From an uncultured Chitinophaga sp. (GTDB lineage Bacteria; Bacteroidota; Bacteroidia; Cytophagales; Cyclobacteriaceae), in contig CABHOK010000014.1 of NCBI GenBank assembly GCA_902168205.1, forward strand, positions 372,001 to 436,000: a DNA stretch of 64,000 nt, read 5' to 3'. This document shows, piece by piece, positions 9,261 to 17,408 of the stretch (position 1 is the stretch's first letter; every line of letters starts with the position of its first letter). A model generated the notes under the pieces. The model was not told where the DNA came from. It saw only the letters and a program-made list of their open reading frames with translations, and did not search any database. Made by a program: the position numbers and the translations under genes.

Positions 9261-9458
9261 ATGCTTATCGTTAACGTAAAAGAAAACGAATCAATCGACA
9301 AGGCGCTGAAACGTTTCAAGAAGAAGTTTGAGAAAACAGGTATTCTGAAAGAATTGCGTTCTCGCACATCTTTCGAGAAGCCATCTGTTAGACGCAGAAA
9401 TGAGATCATCCGCGCAGCTTACCGTGAGTTGCAGAGACGTCAGGACACGAACGCTTAA
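9261..9458 (+). CDS. rpsU: Small ribosomal subunit protein bS21
   Basis: A 65-residue basic protein with the S21 family pattern ([20 protein letters not shown] and the arginine-rich [17 protein letters not shown]). It binds near the 3' end of 16S rRNA on the 30S platform. In Bacteroidia bS21, with bS18 and bS6, is known to help sequester the anti-Shine-Dalgarno sequence, and a tyrosine at position 54 has been implicated; this protein has Tyr54. The gene has its own promoter and terminator, so it is monocistronic. Confidence 0.95.
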   Translation: MLIVNVKENESIDKALKRFKKKFEKTGILKELRSRTSFEKPSVRRRNEIIRAAYRELQRRQDTNA

Positions 9459-9485
9459 GCCTTACTCGTAGTTTAAATTATCTTA

Positions 9486-9536
9486 TTTGTGGATAAACCA
9501 TACGTTTGTCCACAAAATAGAATCATTTTATCCACA
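9486..9536. other. Cluster of three DnaA-box sequences
   Basis: Two exact matches to the consensus TTATCCACA (one as TGTGGATAA at 9488-9496, one direct at 9528-9536) flank a third site with one mismatch, TTGTCCACA at 9506-9514. The first and third boxes form the arms of a 13-base inverted repeat (9486-9498 / 9504-9516, one G-T pair, 5-base loop). All lie in the 166-base gap between rpsU and the recombinase gene. About half an exact match would be expected by chance in 64 kb counting both strands. Whether DnaA binds here is inference. Confidence 0.6.
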
Positions 9537-9538
9537 TG

Positions 9539-9575
9539 TCCCCTCAGGGTATTTCCTTGAGGGGATTATTTTTTT
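9539..9575 (+). terminator. Intrinsic terminator after rpsU
   Basis: Stem TCCCCTCA / TGAGGGGA (9539-9546, 9558-9565) followed by a run of T residues to 9575. It ends the rpsU transcript about 80 bases after the stop codon. Confidence 0.75.
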
Positions 9576-9624
9576 ACATTGCTATAGATATGGCATCTCC
9601 CCTGCCTAATGAAATGCTGGTAGC

Positions 9625-10506
9625 ATGGTGGATTCTTTTCTTAAATATCTTCAATACGAAAAGCGGGTAAGTCCTAACACTATATCCGCTTATCAAAATG
9701 ATCTTGAGCAGTTCACTGCTTTCCTTGCTACGAATTTTCCCGAAGACAAAATAGAAGCGGCAGACTATCATTTAGTCCGCGCGTGGATTATACAATTGGT
9801 TGAAACCAACATTGAAGCTTCATCTGTCAATCGAAAAATTGCCTGCCTAAGAACGTACTATAAATTTCTCTTGCGACAAGAGGTGATCTCAAAGGACCCG
9901 ATGTTCAAGATCAAAGTACTCAAGGCTCGAAAAAAACTACCAAGCTTTATTAAAGAAGGAGACATGGTTCATGTTCTCGACAACCAATCTTTTAAAAGTA
10001 CACTGACCGGGTTGAGGGAGAAATTGATACTTGAATTGTTCTACGGAACTGGTATCCGTCTGTCAGAATTACTCACGCTAAAAGAGAGAGATGTTGATTT
10101 GAGAAACAGGACTATAAAAGTTCTTGGAAAAAGAAATAAGGAAAGGGTAATCCCATTCGCTATAAATCTCGTTTCTATTATTGAAGAGTATAGGAACGTG
10201 AGAAACCAGGAAGTAAAAAAAGAAGATCATGGCCTGTTGCTTGTAACAGATAAAGGCGAGCCATGCTATCCAATGATGATCTATAGAACCGTAAAAGATC
10301 ATCTAACTAAATCCTCTTCTGCAGAGAAAAAAAGTCCCCATGTATTAAGACATACCTATGCTACACATTTACTCGACAAGGGTGCTGAGATAAATGCTGT
10401 GAAAGATTTGCTGGGCCACACCAGTCTGGCGGCAACACAAGTATATACTCACAACTCGATGGAGAAATTGAAAAAAGTATTTGATCAGGCACATCCCAAA
10501 GCCTGA
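9625..10506 (+). CDS. XerC/XerD-type tyrosine recombinase
   Basis: A 293-residue integrase-fold protein with the N-terminal SAM-like core-binding domain (about 1-85) and the C-terminal catalytic domain. The full catalytic set is readable: Arg145 (GTGIRLSELL), Lys169 (GKRNKERV), His239 and Arg242 (HVLRHTYATHLL), His265 (LLGHTSLAATQ) and the nucleophile Tyr274 (QVYTH). Length and motifs fit chromosome-dimer recombinases rather than phage integrases. The sequence alone does not separate XerC from XerD. No attachment site or mobile-element gene is nearby, which supports a housekeeping role at dif. Confidence 0.9.
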   Translation: MVDSFLKYLQYEKRVSPNTISAYQNDLEQFTAFLATNFPEDKIEAADYHLVRAWIIQLVETNIEASSVNRKIACLRTYYKFLLRQEVISKDPMFKIKVLKARKKLPSFIKEGDMVHVLDNQSFKSTLTGLREKLILELFYGTGIRLSELLTLKERDVDLRNRTIKVLGKRNKERVIPFAINLVSIIEEYRNVRNQEVKKEDHGLLLVTDKGEPCYPMMIYRTVKDHLTKSSSAEKKSPHVLRHTYATHLLDKGAEINAVKDLLGHTSLAATQVYTHNSMEKLKKVFDQAHPKA

Positions 10507-10627
10507 TTTGTAAAGTATAAATAAACCCCACAAACACAGTATGAATAAATAACTACATCTGACAATGCGACTGGTCATTCCTTACCAGTAACTGTTTTAT
10601 TGTTCAACTTTTTAAATTTTTAACACT

Positions 10628-10930
10628 ATGAAGGTACAAGTTCATTCCATTCACTTTGATGCAGACATCAAGCTTATAGACTTTATTCAAAAGAAACTTG
10701 ATAAGCTGGACACGTTCTATAACCGTTTGGTGGATGGCGAAGTATTTCTTCGACTGAATAATGAGGGTATTGAGAACAAAACAGTGGAGATCAAATTACG
10801 CGTTCCGGGGAGTATGCTTTTCGCTACAGAAAAGGCCCGATCTTTTGAAGCCGCTACCGACATGGCAACGGACGCAATCAGAATGCAGTTAAATAAATTC
10901 AAAACAAAAATCAAAAACGGAAGAGCTTAA
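10628..10930 (+). CDS. hpf: Ribosome hibernation promoting factor, short form
   Basis: A 100-residue protein of the HPF/RaiA (YfiA) family, which binds the decoding region of the 30S subunit and inactivates ribosomes in stationary phase. The pattern MKVQVHSIHFDADIKLIDFI, then KLDKLDTFYNRLVDGEVFL and FEAATDMATDAIRMQLNKFK, fits a beta-alpha-beta-beta-beta-alpha fold. The C-terminal dimerisation domain of long HPF is absent. It lies 121 bases after the recombinase; a small hairpin at 10570-10589 (ACTGGT / ACCAGT) sits in that gap and may end the recombinase message. Confidence 0.9.
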   Translation: MKVQVHSIHFDADIKLIDFIQKKLDKLDTFYNRLVDGEVFLRLNNEGIENKTVEIKLRVPGSMLFATEKARSFEAATDMATDAIRMQLNKFKTKIKNGRA

Positions 10931-10952
10931 CAAACTCCAATTAACCCAAAAC

Positions 10953-10984
10953 AAAACCGCCTCAATGTTGAGGCGGTTTTTATT
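10953..10984 (+). terminator. Terminator after hpf
   Basis: A perfect 12-base stem AAAACCGCCTCA / TGAGGCGGTTTT with a 4-base loop. T residues on one side and A residues on the other allow it to work in both directions, between hpf and the convergent OmpH genes. Confidence 0.85.
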
Positions 10985-11002
10985 TATATACTATATATAA
11001 AA

Positions 11003-11569
11003 TTACTTCTTAGGCTGCGCAGGTGTTGTTGCTGCTGCAGGCTTTGGAGTTACTCCTAATTTTTTCAACACGAGGTCTGATATATCCATCTTCTCGTCTC
11101 CGTACAGAATTACATCAAGACCACCGATTTGTTGATTCAGAATAAATGTAAAGCCGTTCTCTTTCGCTGTATCTTCAATTGCTTTACCAACCTTTTTATA
11201 AACAGGATCCATTAACTGGGTTTGTTTATTCTGAAGGTTTGTCTGAGCATCTTGCTGAAGCTTCTCTATATTTTGCTGAAGTTGTTGTAGTTCGCGTTCA
11301 GTATTTGCACGTACGGCATCCGGCATCGTGTTAGCCTGAATAGCCTGGTTATAGTCAGCAAGTTTCTTTTGAAACTCCTGCACTTTTGTGTCAATCTGAT
11401 TTTTAAGTTGTGTTTGCAGTGACTTCAAGTCAGCATCGATCTGTTTTGAGTCAGGCATCTGGCTGAAGATATAATCCACATCTGCATAGCCGATTTTTGC
11501 TGCAGCAGTTTGTGCATAGGATGTAATTACTCCTAATCCCAGCACCACAAGTAAAACGAATTTTCTCAT
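11003..11569 (-). CDS. OmpH/Skp-family periplasmic chaperone (first copy)
   Basis: OmpH/Skp proteins hold unfolded outer-membrane proteins on their way to BamA. I chose the ATG at 11569 (MRKFVLLVVLGLGVITSYAQ), which gives a clean signal peptide and 188 residues; an earlier in-frame ATG at 11611 would overlap the upstream gene. After the signal comes IGYADVDYIFSQMPDSKQID, a long Gln/Lys/Glu-rich coiled coil (about 50-125) and the closing strand FTFILNQQIGGLDVILYGDE. The tail is Pro/Ala-rich. It is the last gene of the bamA cluster, 13 bases after the second OmpH gene. Confidence 0.9.
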   Translation of the reverse strand: MRKFVLLVVLGLGVITSYAQTAAAKIGYADVDYIFSQMPDSKQIDADLKSLQTQLKNQIDTKVQEFQKKLADYNQAIQANTMPDAVRANTERELQQLQQNIEKLQQDAQTNLQNKQTQLMDPVYKKVGKAIEDTAKENGFTFILNQQIGGLDVILYGDEKMDISDLVLKKLGVTPKPAAATTPAQPKK

Positions 11570-11582
11570 TACGGTATTCAAT

Positions 11583-12119
11583 TTAGTTTTTGATCTTATC
11601 ATTTGGATCACCCAGACCCAACTCGTCTAATACAAAGTCTGTGTAGTCATAGCGTGGATCTGTATAGATCATCACAAGTTCGCCAGCTTTATCAAACACT
11701 ATCGCGAGGTTGTTTTGCTTGGCTGCCTTGTCAACCGCATCCCACACTTTATCCTGTATTGGTTTTATTAGCTCTTGCTTCTTCAGAAAGAACAGGCCAC
11801 CAAAGCCAAATACTTTCTTCTGATATTCTTTCATTTCAGCTTCCTTTTTCTGGATTGCTGCCGTGCGCTCCTTTCGCATCTCTTCTGTTAAAAGAACCTG
11901 CTCTGCCTGAAGCGCACTATACATCCCCTCAATCTTCTTCGACATGTCCTGGATTTCTTTTTCCCAGGCCTCCGATAGCTGACCGATTTCCTCCTGTGCC
12001 TTTTTGTATTCAGGCATTTTATTCAGGATGTAATCAGTATCAATGTACCCGAACCTCTGTGCTTGGACAAAAGTCGAGCCGAAAATGAGAAAAATAATTG
12101 TAATTAAATAAACCCGCAT
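11583..12119 (-). CDS. OmpH/Skp-family periplasmic chaperone (second copy)
   Basis: A 178-residue paralogue of the neighbouring OmpH protein. It has a signal peptide (to about residue 20, ending VQAQ), the GYIDTDYILNKMPEYKKAQ opening, a coiled-coil tentacle region (about 40-110) and a C-terminal AIVFDKAGELVMIYTDPRYD strand. The start lies 2 bases after the bamA stop. Two adjacent OmpH genes behind bamA are common in Bacteroidota, suggesting two Skp-like chaperones with different clients or a hetero-oligomer. Confidence 0.9.
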   Translation of the reverse strand: MRVYLITIIFLIFGSTFVQAQRFGYIDTDYILNKMPEYKKAQEEIGQLSEAWEKEIQDMSKKIEGMYSALQAEQVLLTEEMRKERTAAIQKKEAEMKEYQKKVFGFGGLFFLKKQELIKPIQDKVWDAVDKAAKQNNLAIVFDKAGELVMIYTDPRYDYTDFVLDELGLGDPNDKIKN

Positions 12120-12121
12120 AG

Positions 12122-14806
12122 TTATCTGATTTGCTGGCCGATAGTAAAATGGAATTGTGAGCCGCTCACTGCGCCCCTGCCATTCAACGGTACCGGATCA
12201 AATCCATATCCCCAGTTCAACCCAATCAATCCGAATGCCGGCATGAATATGCGAGCACCAAAGCCTGCTGACTTGTACAATTTAAACGGATTAAAATCAT
12301 CATAATTGTTCCAGTTGTTACCACCTTCAGCAAAGACAAATCCGTAGATCGTTGCAGCATTTCCAGTTGTAACAGGATAACGCAATTCCAATCCTAATTT
12401 ATCATACGTGATACCCCCTGCCAACACACCAGAAGCACTGTTCTGACTTGTGTTATAGTACGGTGGTGTAAGAACGTTGTTCTCATAACCTCTTAATCCG
12501 ATTACCTCCTGTCCTAACAGGAACGAGTTAAATCCACCGGCCAAACCATCACCACCCAAATAGAATCTTTCAAATGGTCCAATGCCGGCCTTGTTTGTGT
12601 ACTGTCCTATAAATCCAAAATGTGCTTTCGCTTCGAGTACAAGTTTCTTCTTGTTATCCAATGGCAGATAGTATTTCGCATCAAACATCCACTTGTGATA
12701 TTCGATCCACTTATAGCGTTCAGCAGCATCGGCCGTTGAGTAATTTATATTTCTCCAGAGTGAGAATGGAGGTGTTAACGTAAGGCTCAATGAAATGCTG
12801 GATCCCTGTGCAGGATACATCGGGTTATCGATGCTGTTACGGGCCAGCGTTGTATTAAATGTAAAGCTGTTGGAAACACCATCGGTATAGCCTAAACCTG
12901 AGTTCCAGTTATTCAGGATGTAGCGTAAGTACGATACAGAGTTGGTAAGTGTAAAGTAGTTATCAGGCCACTCGAGCAATCGACCTAAACCAACGGATAC
13001 ACTATGCACCTGCAGGCGTGAATCGTTGTCGCTGCTCGAACTACTTCCGTATGGATAGCGCTGGAATGAGCTGTTAAAGCTCACAGAAAGTGAATGTGGT
13101 TTGCGTCCGCCAAGCCAAGGCTCCGTGAATGAGAAGCTATAGCTTTGGAAAGATCGACCGTTGGCCTGTGCGCGCAGCGATAAACGTTGACCATCACCCA
13201 CAGGAAGCGGTCGCCAGTTGTCGAAGTGCGGTATATTTCTCAATGAGAAGTTGTTGAACGTTAAGCCGAGTGTACCCACAAATCCATAATAACCTCCCCA
13301 ACCACCGGAAAGCTCAACCTGATCGTTAGATTGTTCTTCAACAGTCCACTCAATATCCACAGTACCATTTGCAGGGTTTGGCACCAGGTTCTGTCCTATT
13401 TTATCAGGAGCAAAGTATCCGAGCTGTCCAAGCTTTTGTTGTGTACGAATGATATCCGATCTTCTGAATTTCTGTCCAGGTACAGTGCTCAACTCTCTTC
13501 GGATAACGTGATCACTTGTACGATCATTACCGGCTATAGTAACTTCGTTGATGGTGGCTTGCTCACCTTCAAAAATGCGCATCTCAACATCAATAGAATC
13601 TCCGGCAACAGCAACCTCCACCGGATTAATGCGAAAGAAGAGATAACCATCATCCATATACAGACCACTGATATCAAGTCCTTTCGGATTGAACTGAAGT
13701 TTCTTATCAATAAGCTCTTTGTTATATACATCGCCCTTGCTGATACCCAACACAGCATTTAACTGCTTGTCAGAATATATATAGTTTCCGGTCCAGATGA
13801 TGTTCCGGAAATAATACTTAGGACCTTCATATACTTTCAGGTCTATATTAATGGTGCGACCATCATGCGCATACACCGTATCTTCTACGATGTCGGCATC
13901 ACGGTATCCTTTCGAATTGAAATACTCAATGACCTTCTTCTTGTCGTCTTCGTAGTCCGTTTGAATGAATTTCGAACTGGTGAACAAGTTGAGTTTAACA
14001 TTGTCGTTGATAAATTCCTTTACTTCTTTCCAGCTTACTTTATAGCTTGAGTCAGCAAACTCTTTTGGATTCAGATCGATTGCCTCGCGAATAATGGTGC
14101 GGTGTAAAGAGAAACGAGGACGTTCGTGTGTGCCCTTCATTTTCTTTTTCAGCTTGGCGTCAGTAATGCTATTGTTGCCTACAAAAGAAATCTGGTTGAT
14201 CTTAACTTTTGATTTCGGATTAACAGCAATCTTCAATCGTATGCCATCACGATTAAGGGTATCTTTTTCCTGGACAACTCTAACCTCAGTGTTGAGAAAT
14301 CCCTTCTTAACAAAATATTTTTTAACAGCCAGTTCCGTGTTACGGATCATAGCATCATTTACAATCTTACCGCGGATCAGCGTGAGGTCTTCCTTCAATC
14401 CGCTTTCCTGCGATTTATTTATACCTGTAAAATAGAAACCTGTAAGACGAGGGCGTTCTGCCAGCACAATGTTGAGGTATACATCAGTGCCTTCGATGCG
14501 GGCTACCTGTATCGTAACGTCTCCTACGAGACCGTGTTTCCAAAGACTGCGTATAGCGTTGGTTATGGCATCGCCCGGAATTTTTATTTTATCACCGATC
14601 TTCAAACCTGTGAGCGATACCATTGCATTTTTATCCAGCACATTCAAGCCAGTTACCTCAATACCAGCAATGGTATATTCTGCCGGGTTGGCATAGTTCA
14701 AATTATTTTCTGTTGCACCGGCTGTATTACCACGCTTTCTGAATTGAGCCCAGGTGTTAGCTGTAATACCAATCAGGATAATCAGAAATAAAACTTTCTT
14801 CATCAA
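12122..14806 (-). CDS. bamA: Outer membrane protein assembly factor BamA
   Basis: BamA folds and inserts beta-barrel proteins into the outer membrane. The 894-residue product has a signal peptide (to about residue 20), a series of POTRA domains (about 45-500; NPAEYTIAGIEVTGLNVLDK begins the first) and a C-terminal 16-strand barrel of the Omp85 type. The conserved lid-loop motif appears as GLRGYENN, and EPWLGGRKPHSLSVSF is typical of the barrel. A longer POTRA insertion of about 60 residues around 225-285 (HERPRFSLHRTIIREAID onwards) matches the extended POTRA3 commonly seen in Bacteroidota. The gene overlaps uppS by 4 bases and is followed by the two OmpH genes. Confidence 0.95.
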   Translation of the reverse strand: MMKKVLFLIILIGITANTWAQFRKRGNTAGATENNLNYANPAEYTIAGIEVTGLNVLDKNAMVSLTGLKIGDKIKIPGDAITNAIRSLWKHGLVGDVTIQVARIEGTDVYLNIVLAERPRLTGFYFTGINKSQESGLKEDLTLIRGKIVNDAMIRNTELAVKKYFVKKGFLNTEVRVVQEKDTLNRDGIRLKIAVNPKSKVKINQISFVGNNSITDAKLKKKMKGTHERPRFSLHRTIIREAIDLNPKEFADSSYKVSWKEVKEFINDNVKLNLFTSSKFIQTDYEDDKKKVIEYFNSKGYRDADIVEDTVYAHDGRTINIDLKVYEGPKYYFRNIIWTGNYIYSDKQLNAVLGISKGDVYNKELIDKKLQFNPKGLDISGLYMDDGYLFFRINPVEVAVAGDSIDVEMRIFEGEQATINEVTIAGNDRTSDHVIRRELSTVPGQKFRRSDIIRTQQKLGQLGYFAPDKIGQNLVPNPANGTVDIEWTVEEQSNDQVELSGGWGGYYGFVGTLGLTFNNFSLRNIPHFDNWRPLPVGDGQRLSLRAQANGRSFQSYSFSFTEPWLGGRKPHSLSVSFNSSFQRYPYGSSSSSDNDSRLQVHSVSVGLGRLLEWPDNYFTLTNSVSYLRYILNNWNSGLGYTDGVSNSFTFNTTLARNSIDNPMYPAQGSSISLSLTLTPPFSLWRNINYSTADAAERYKWIEYHKWMFDAKYYLPLDNKKKLVLEAKAHFGFIGQYTNKAGIGPFERFYLGGDGLAGGFNSFLLGQEVIGLRGYENNVLTPPYYNTSQNSASGVLAGGITYDKLGLELRYPVTTGNAATIYGFVFAEGGNNWNNYDDFNPFKLYKSAGFGARIFMPAFGLIGLNWGYGFDPVPLNGRGAVSGSQFHFTIGQQIR

Positions 14807-15555
14807 CTTACAGGATTCAATTGTTCGCTTGTCTTTCCAAATCTTCTTTCGCGTTGCTGATATGACCAGATGGCTTCATACAAATGTTCCTTTCTGAAGT
14901 CCGGCCATAGTGTGGGTGTGATGTAGAGTTCTGTATAAGCGATCTGCCATAACAAAAAATTGCTGACGCGCAGCTCTCCGCTGGTACGTATCAACAGCTC
15001 TGGATCTGGGATGCCTGAAGTCTCCAAATAGTTTTCAAAAACCTTCTCATTAATTTCTCCGGGATTCACTTTTCCTGTCTTCACATCCTCAGCTATCTTA
15101 TTGATCGCTTTCAAAATTTCCCAGCGACCACTATAGCTAAGCGCCAGGTTCAGAATCATACCCTTGTTATTTTTGGTTTGATCCATTGCCCACGCGAGGT
15201 TCTTCTGACAGTCTCCCGGCAAATTGGAGATCTCTCCTATCGTTGAAAGTTTTACCTGATTCTCCTGTAGTGTACCAACCTCCGCCTTCAGCGTACTCAC
15301 AAGCAGTTCCATCAAACCATCTACTTCAGCTTTTGGCCTGTTCCAGTTTTCTGTTGAAAAAGCGTATAAGGTGAGATACTTTATGCCAAGCTCTCCGCAG
15401 CCCTCCGTCACGTCTCTTACAGCTTGAACCGCATTGCGATGACCGAAAATTCGCAGCGCGCCCTTCTTCTTAGCCCAGCGTCCGTTACCATCCATGATAA
15501 CGGCAATGTGTTTCGGCAAATTATTTAAGTCGATATGTTCTTTTAGAGAAGCCAC
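14803..15555 (-). CDS. uppS: Isoprenyl (undecaprenyl) diphosphate synthase
   Basis: Cis-prenyltransferase that makes the C55 lipid carrier for peptidoglycan and other surface polymers. The 250-residue protein has the signature HIAVIMDGNGRWAKKKG with Asp22 binding Mg-diphosphate, the YAFSTENWNRP segment, and RTSGELRVSNFLLWQIAY near the C-terminus. The last codons overlap bamA by 4 bases (ATGA-type coupling). This places lipid-carrier synthesis and outer-membrane assembly in one transcript. Confidence 0.95.
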   Translation of the reverse strand: MASLKEHIDLNNLPKHIAVIMDGNGRWAKKKGALRIFGHRNAVQAVRDVTEGCGELGIKYLTLYAFSTENWNRPKAEVDGLMELLVSTLKAEVGTLQENQVKLSTIGEISNLPGDCQKNLAWAMDQTKNNKGMILNLALSYSGRWEILKAINKIAEDVKTGKVNPGEINEKVFENYLETSGIPDPELLIRTSGELRVSNFLLWQIAYTELYITPTLWPDFRKEHLYEAIWSYQQRERRFGKTSEQLNPVS

Positions 15556-15613
15556 AGGAGGCCAAAAGTAGTAAAAAGGGTATTGGGTTAAAAGCGCTGA
15601 AAGCGTTGTACTA

Positions 15614-16303
15614 CTATTTGTATGGATTTTTAGGACAAGGGATGTCGTAAAACGTTCTTGTGATGCTGATACCTAGAAAATAGTAGACATCATTATCGTT
15701 CGGGTTGCCGTATTTAAAGTTTTTATAACGCTGATCACCGGCCGAAACATTATCTAGGTAATCAAAAAAGGTTTTTCGAACACCGAACTCCAAGCCGAAA
15801 TACCACTTGGGTGTATAGACATACTTAACACCCACGCCAAACGGAATCATCGCCTGCACATTGCTATACTCGGCTGTCTTATCGCCATTGCCGGAAAAAC
15901 CGAAGAGACCCAACCCCCCAAACAGGTATGGAGTAAAACGCACAAAACGTTTGGTATCGCGCCAGTTTAAAAAATGATATTCCATCACGGTAGAAGCCTC
16001 CATGAGGAACAGATCGAACGAAGCATCGCGTTGTGAGGCAAATGCATCAATTGGTTTTTCAGAAGCACTCAGTTGACCTCCTGTCAGTGCTGCACGAAAG
16101 CTCACCACACTGCTGAGGTTGGAGCGATAAAAGGCCGTAACTGCCGGCCTTGAATATTTAAAGTTATAAGTCCTTACCAGGTCACCGGTATAGTTGAATG
16201 TTCCTATTCCAAATCCTACTTCGGAGCGTTGAGCCAAGGCTGTTACGGCACTCAGCAAAATTATTCCAACTACTATAGACAACCGGCTGGCAAAAATCAT
16301 CAT
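15614..16303 (-). CDS. DUF6089-type outer-membrane beta-barrel protein (short copy)
   Basis: A 229-residue secreted protein with a signal peptide ending ALAQ (about residue 24) and alternating hydrophobic strands typical of a small 8-strand barrel: SEVGFGIGTFNYTGDL, then PYLFGGLGLFGFSG and WYFGLEFGVRKTFFDYLD. The NYTGDL and KTFFDYLDNVS motifs belong to the DUF6089 family, found beside uppS/bamA in many Bacteroidota. Its function is unknown. The gene overlaps the larger paralogue upstream by 4 bases. Confidence 0.8.
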   Translation of the reverse strand: MMIFASRLSIVVGIILLSAVTALAQRSEVGFGIGTFNYTGDLVRTYNFKYSRPAVTAFYRSNLSSVVSFRAALTGGQLSASEKPIDAFASQRDASFDLFLMEASTVMEYHFLNWRDTKRFVRFTPYLFGGLGLFGFSGNGDKTAEYSNVQAMIPFGVGVKYVYTPKWYFGLEFGVRKTFFDYLDNVSAGDQRYKNFKYGNPNDNDVYYFLGISITRTFYDIPCPKNPYK

Positions 16304-17370
16304 CTGAATTTAGCTCTATGGAAAGATTTACCTAGTATATATGTAAGCTTTATCGATGTCACCATAAATATATCTTTATCATTCTTGCTACCTCTCATAT
16401 TTGTATTGCCCTTGGCATCGGTATACTCTTCACCGTATCCTGACACTACACTGTAAGATTGCCCATCTCTACCAACATATGTATGGTCTCCCGGTAATAT
16501 TTCACCGGTGCGATATGACATCGCTTTCGCGAGTTCGTTGTTACCAAACACACCCAGATCTACATAGCTCTTGCTTACATCATCGATGTAGTCTGTGAAC
16601 AAGTATCTGAACCCGATCTCTGCCGAAAGGTCAAGCACTTCGTTTAGTCTAAAACGCGCGCCAATACCAAATGGTATAGAGATCTGAATTCTTTTATAAG
16701 GTTTTATCCCATAGTTAGCATCACCCTCCTGAAGTGTAGAATGTTGTCCTTCTGTACCAAGTGGTTGCAGGTCTACCCACTTACCCGCTTCGGGCAATGG
16801 ATTACCCTGAAGATCGGTTTCAGGTGCCTGAGCTTGGGGGTTGTGATGAAACACAGCGATACCAGCAAAAGCGTATGGAGTCCATGCAACACGACTGATA
16901 TAGGTTGCCTGGTTTTCAAACAAGTCCATACTGGCAACAACGGAAAGTTCTTTTATACGATTTCGGAAAGAAAGATTTCTTTTGAAGCGATAGATACCAT
17001 TATCAAGATCACCCGGATCTGCAGACTCAACATCAGCACCACGGAGTGTACCATACATGAAAGATGCAGTAAGAGTATAGCGCGGGCCAAAGCGATGCCC
17101 GAAAGAAAGACCAATAGCTGGTCGTGTAAATGAAATATCGGTGCTGAAGCGATTTGGTTTTGGCGATAGGTCTCCGTAGTAGTTCAAAGCATTGATGGAA
17201 ACGCCAACCATACTGTAAACCTTTTCTTTACCGAACCATGATTTACGGCCTCGATACGTCATCATTCGCTTATTGTTTTTCTTGATTGCCCGTCTGTTCA
17301 TTTGGGCAATTGCATCCTCCGCTCCCAGTGCGAATACGAATGTGATTAAGACCAAGAATAGCTTTCTCAT
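16300..17370 (-). CDS. DUF6089-type outer-membrane beta-barrel protein (long copy)
   Basis: A 356-residue relative of the downstream gene, with a signal peptide (ending about GAEDAIAQ, residue 23), the NALNYYGDLSPKPNRFSTD opening and GFRYLFTDYIDDVSKSYVDL, matching the DUF6089 pattern. Compared with its neighbour it carries extra loops (for example a Gln/Pro-rich loop near residues 175-220). It is the promoter-proximal gene of the barrel-uppS-bamA-ompH run; a -7 box lies 27-34 bases upstream. A structural or assembly role at the outer membrane is inferred from context only. Confidence 0.78.
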   Translation of the reverse strand: MRKLFLVLITFVFALGAEDAIAQMNRRAIKKNNKRMMTYRGRKSWFGKEKVYSMVGVSINALNYYGDLSPKPNRFSTDISFTRPAIGLSFGHRFGPRYTLTASFMYGTLRGADVESADPGDLDNGIYRFKRNLSFRNRIKELSVVASMDLFENQATYISRVAWTPYAFAGIAVFHHNPQAQAPETDLQGNPLPEAGKWVDLQPLGTEGQHSTLQEGDANYGIKPYKRIQISIPFGIGARFRLNEVLDLSAEIGFRYLFTDYIDDVSKSYVDLGVFGNNELAKAMSYRTGEILPGDHTYVGRDGQSYSVVSGYGEEYTDAKGNTNMRGSKNDKDIFMVTSIKLTYILGKSFHRAKFR

Positions 17371-17396
17371 GAATAAGTCTATAGATCAGTGAATTA

Positions 17397-17404
17397 CAAA
17401 AGTA
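17397..17404 (-). promoter_or_regulatory. Promoter -7 box for the DUF6089-uppS-bamA-ompH operon
   Basis: On the minus strand TACTTTTG (17404-17397) matches TAnnTTTG exactly and lies just upstream of the start codon at 17370. No good TTG is seen at the usual -33 distance, so only the -7 box is supported. Confidence 0.5.
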
Positions 17405-17408
17405 AATA

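Noticed and set aside
9459-9624. Replication origin (oriC)
   Set aside because: Although DnaA boxes are clustered, there is no clear AT-rich unwinding element and no gene-strand switch typical of an origin; kept only as a DnaA-box cluster.
10570-10589. Hairpin ACTGGT / ACCAGT as a firm terminator of the recombinase gene
   Set aside because: Stem of only 6 bases with an 8-base loop and a broken T-run; mentioned in the hpf entry only.
11603-12088. A 161-codon plus-strand frame opposite the second OmpH gene
   Set aside because: Antisense shadow of ompH; composition is unlike a protein (many Cys, Pro, Ser) and there is no promoter.
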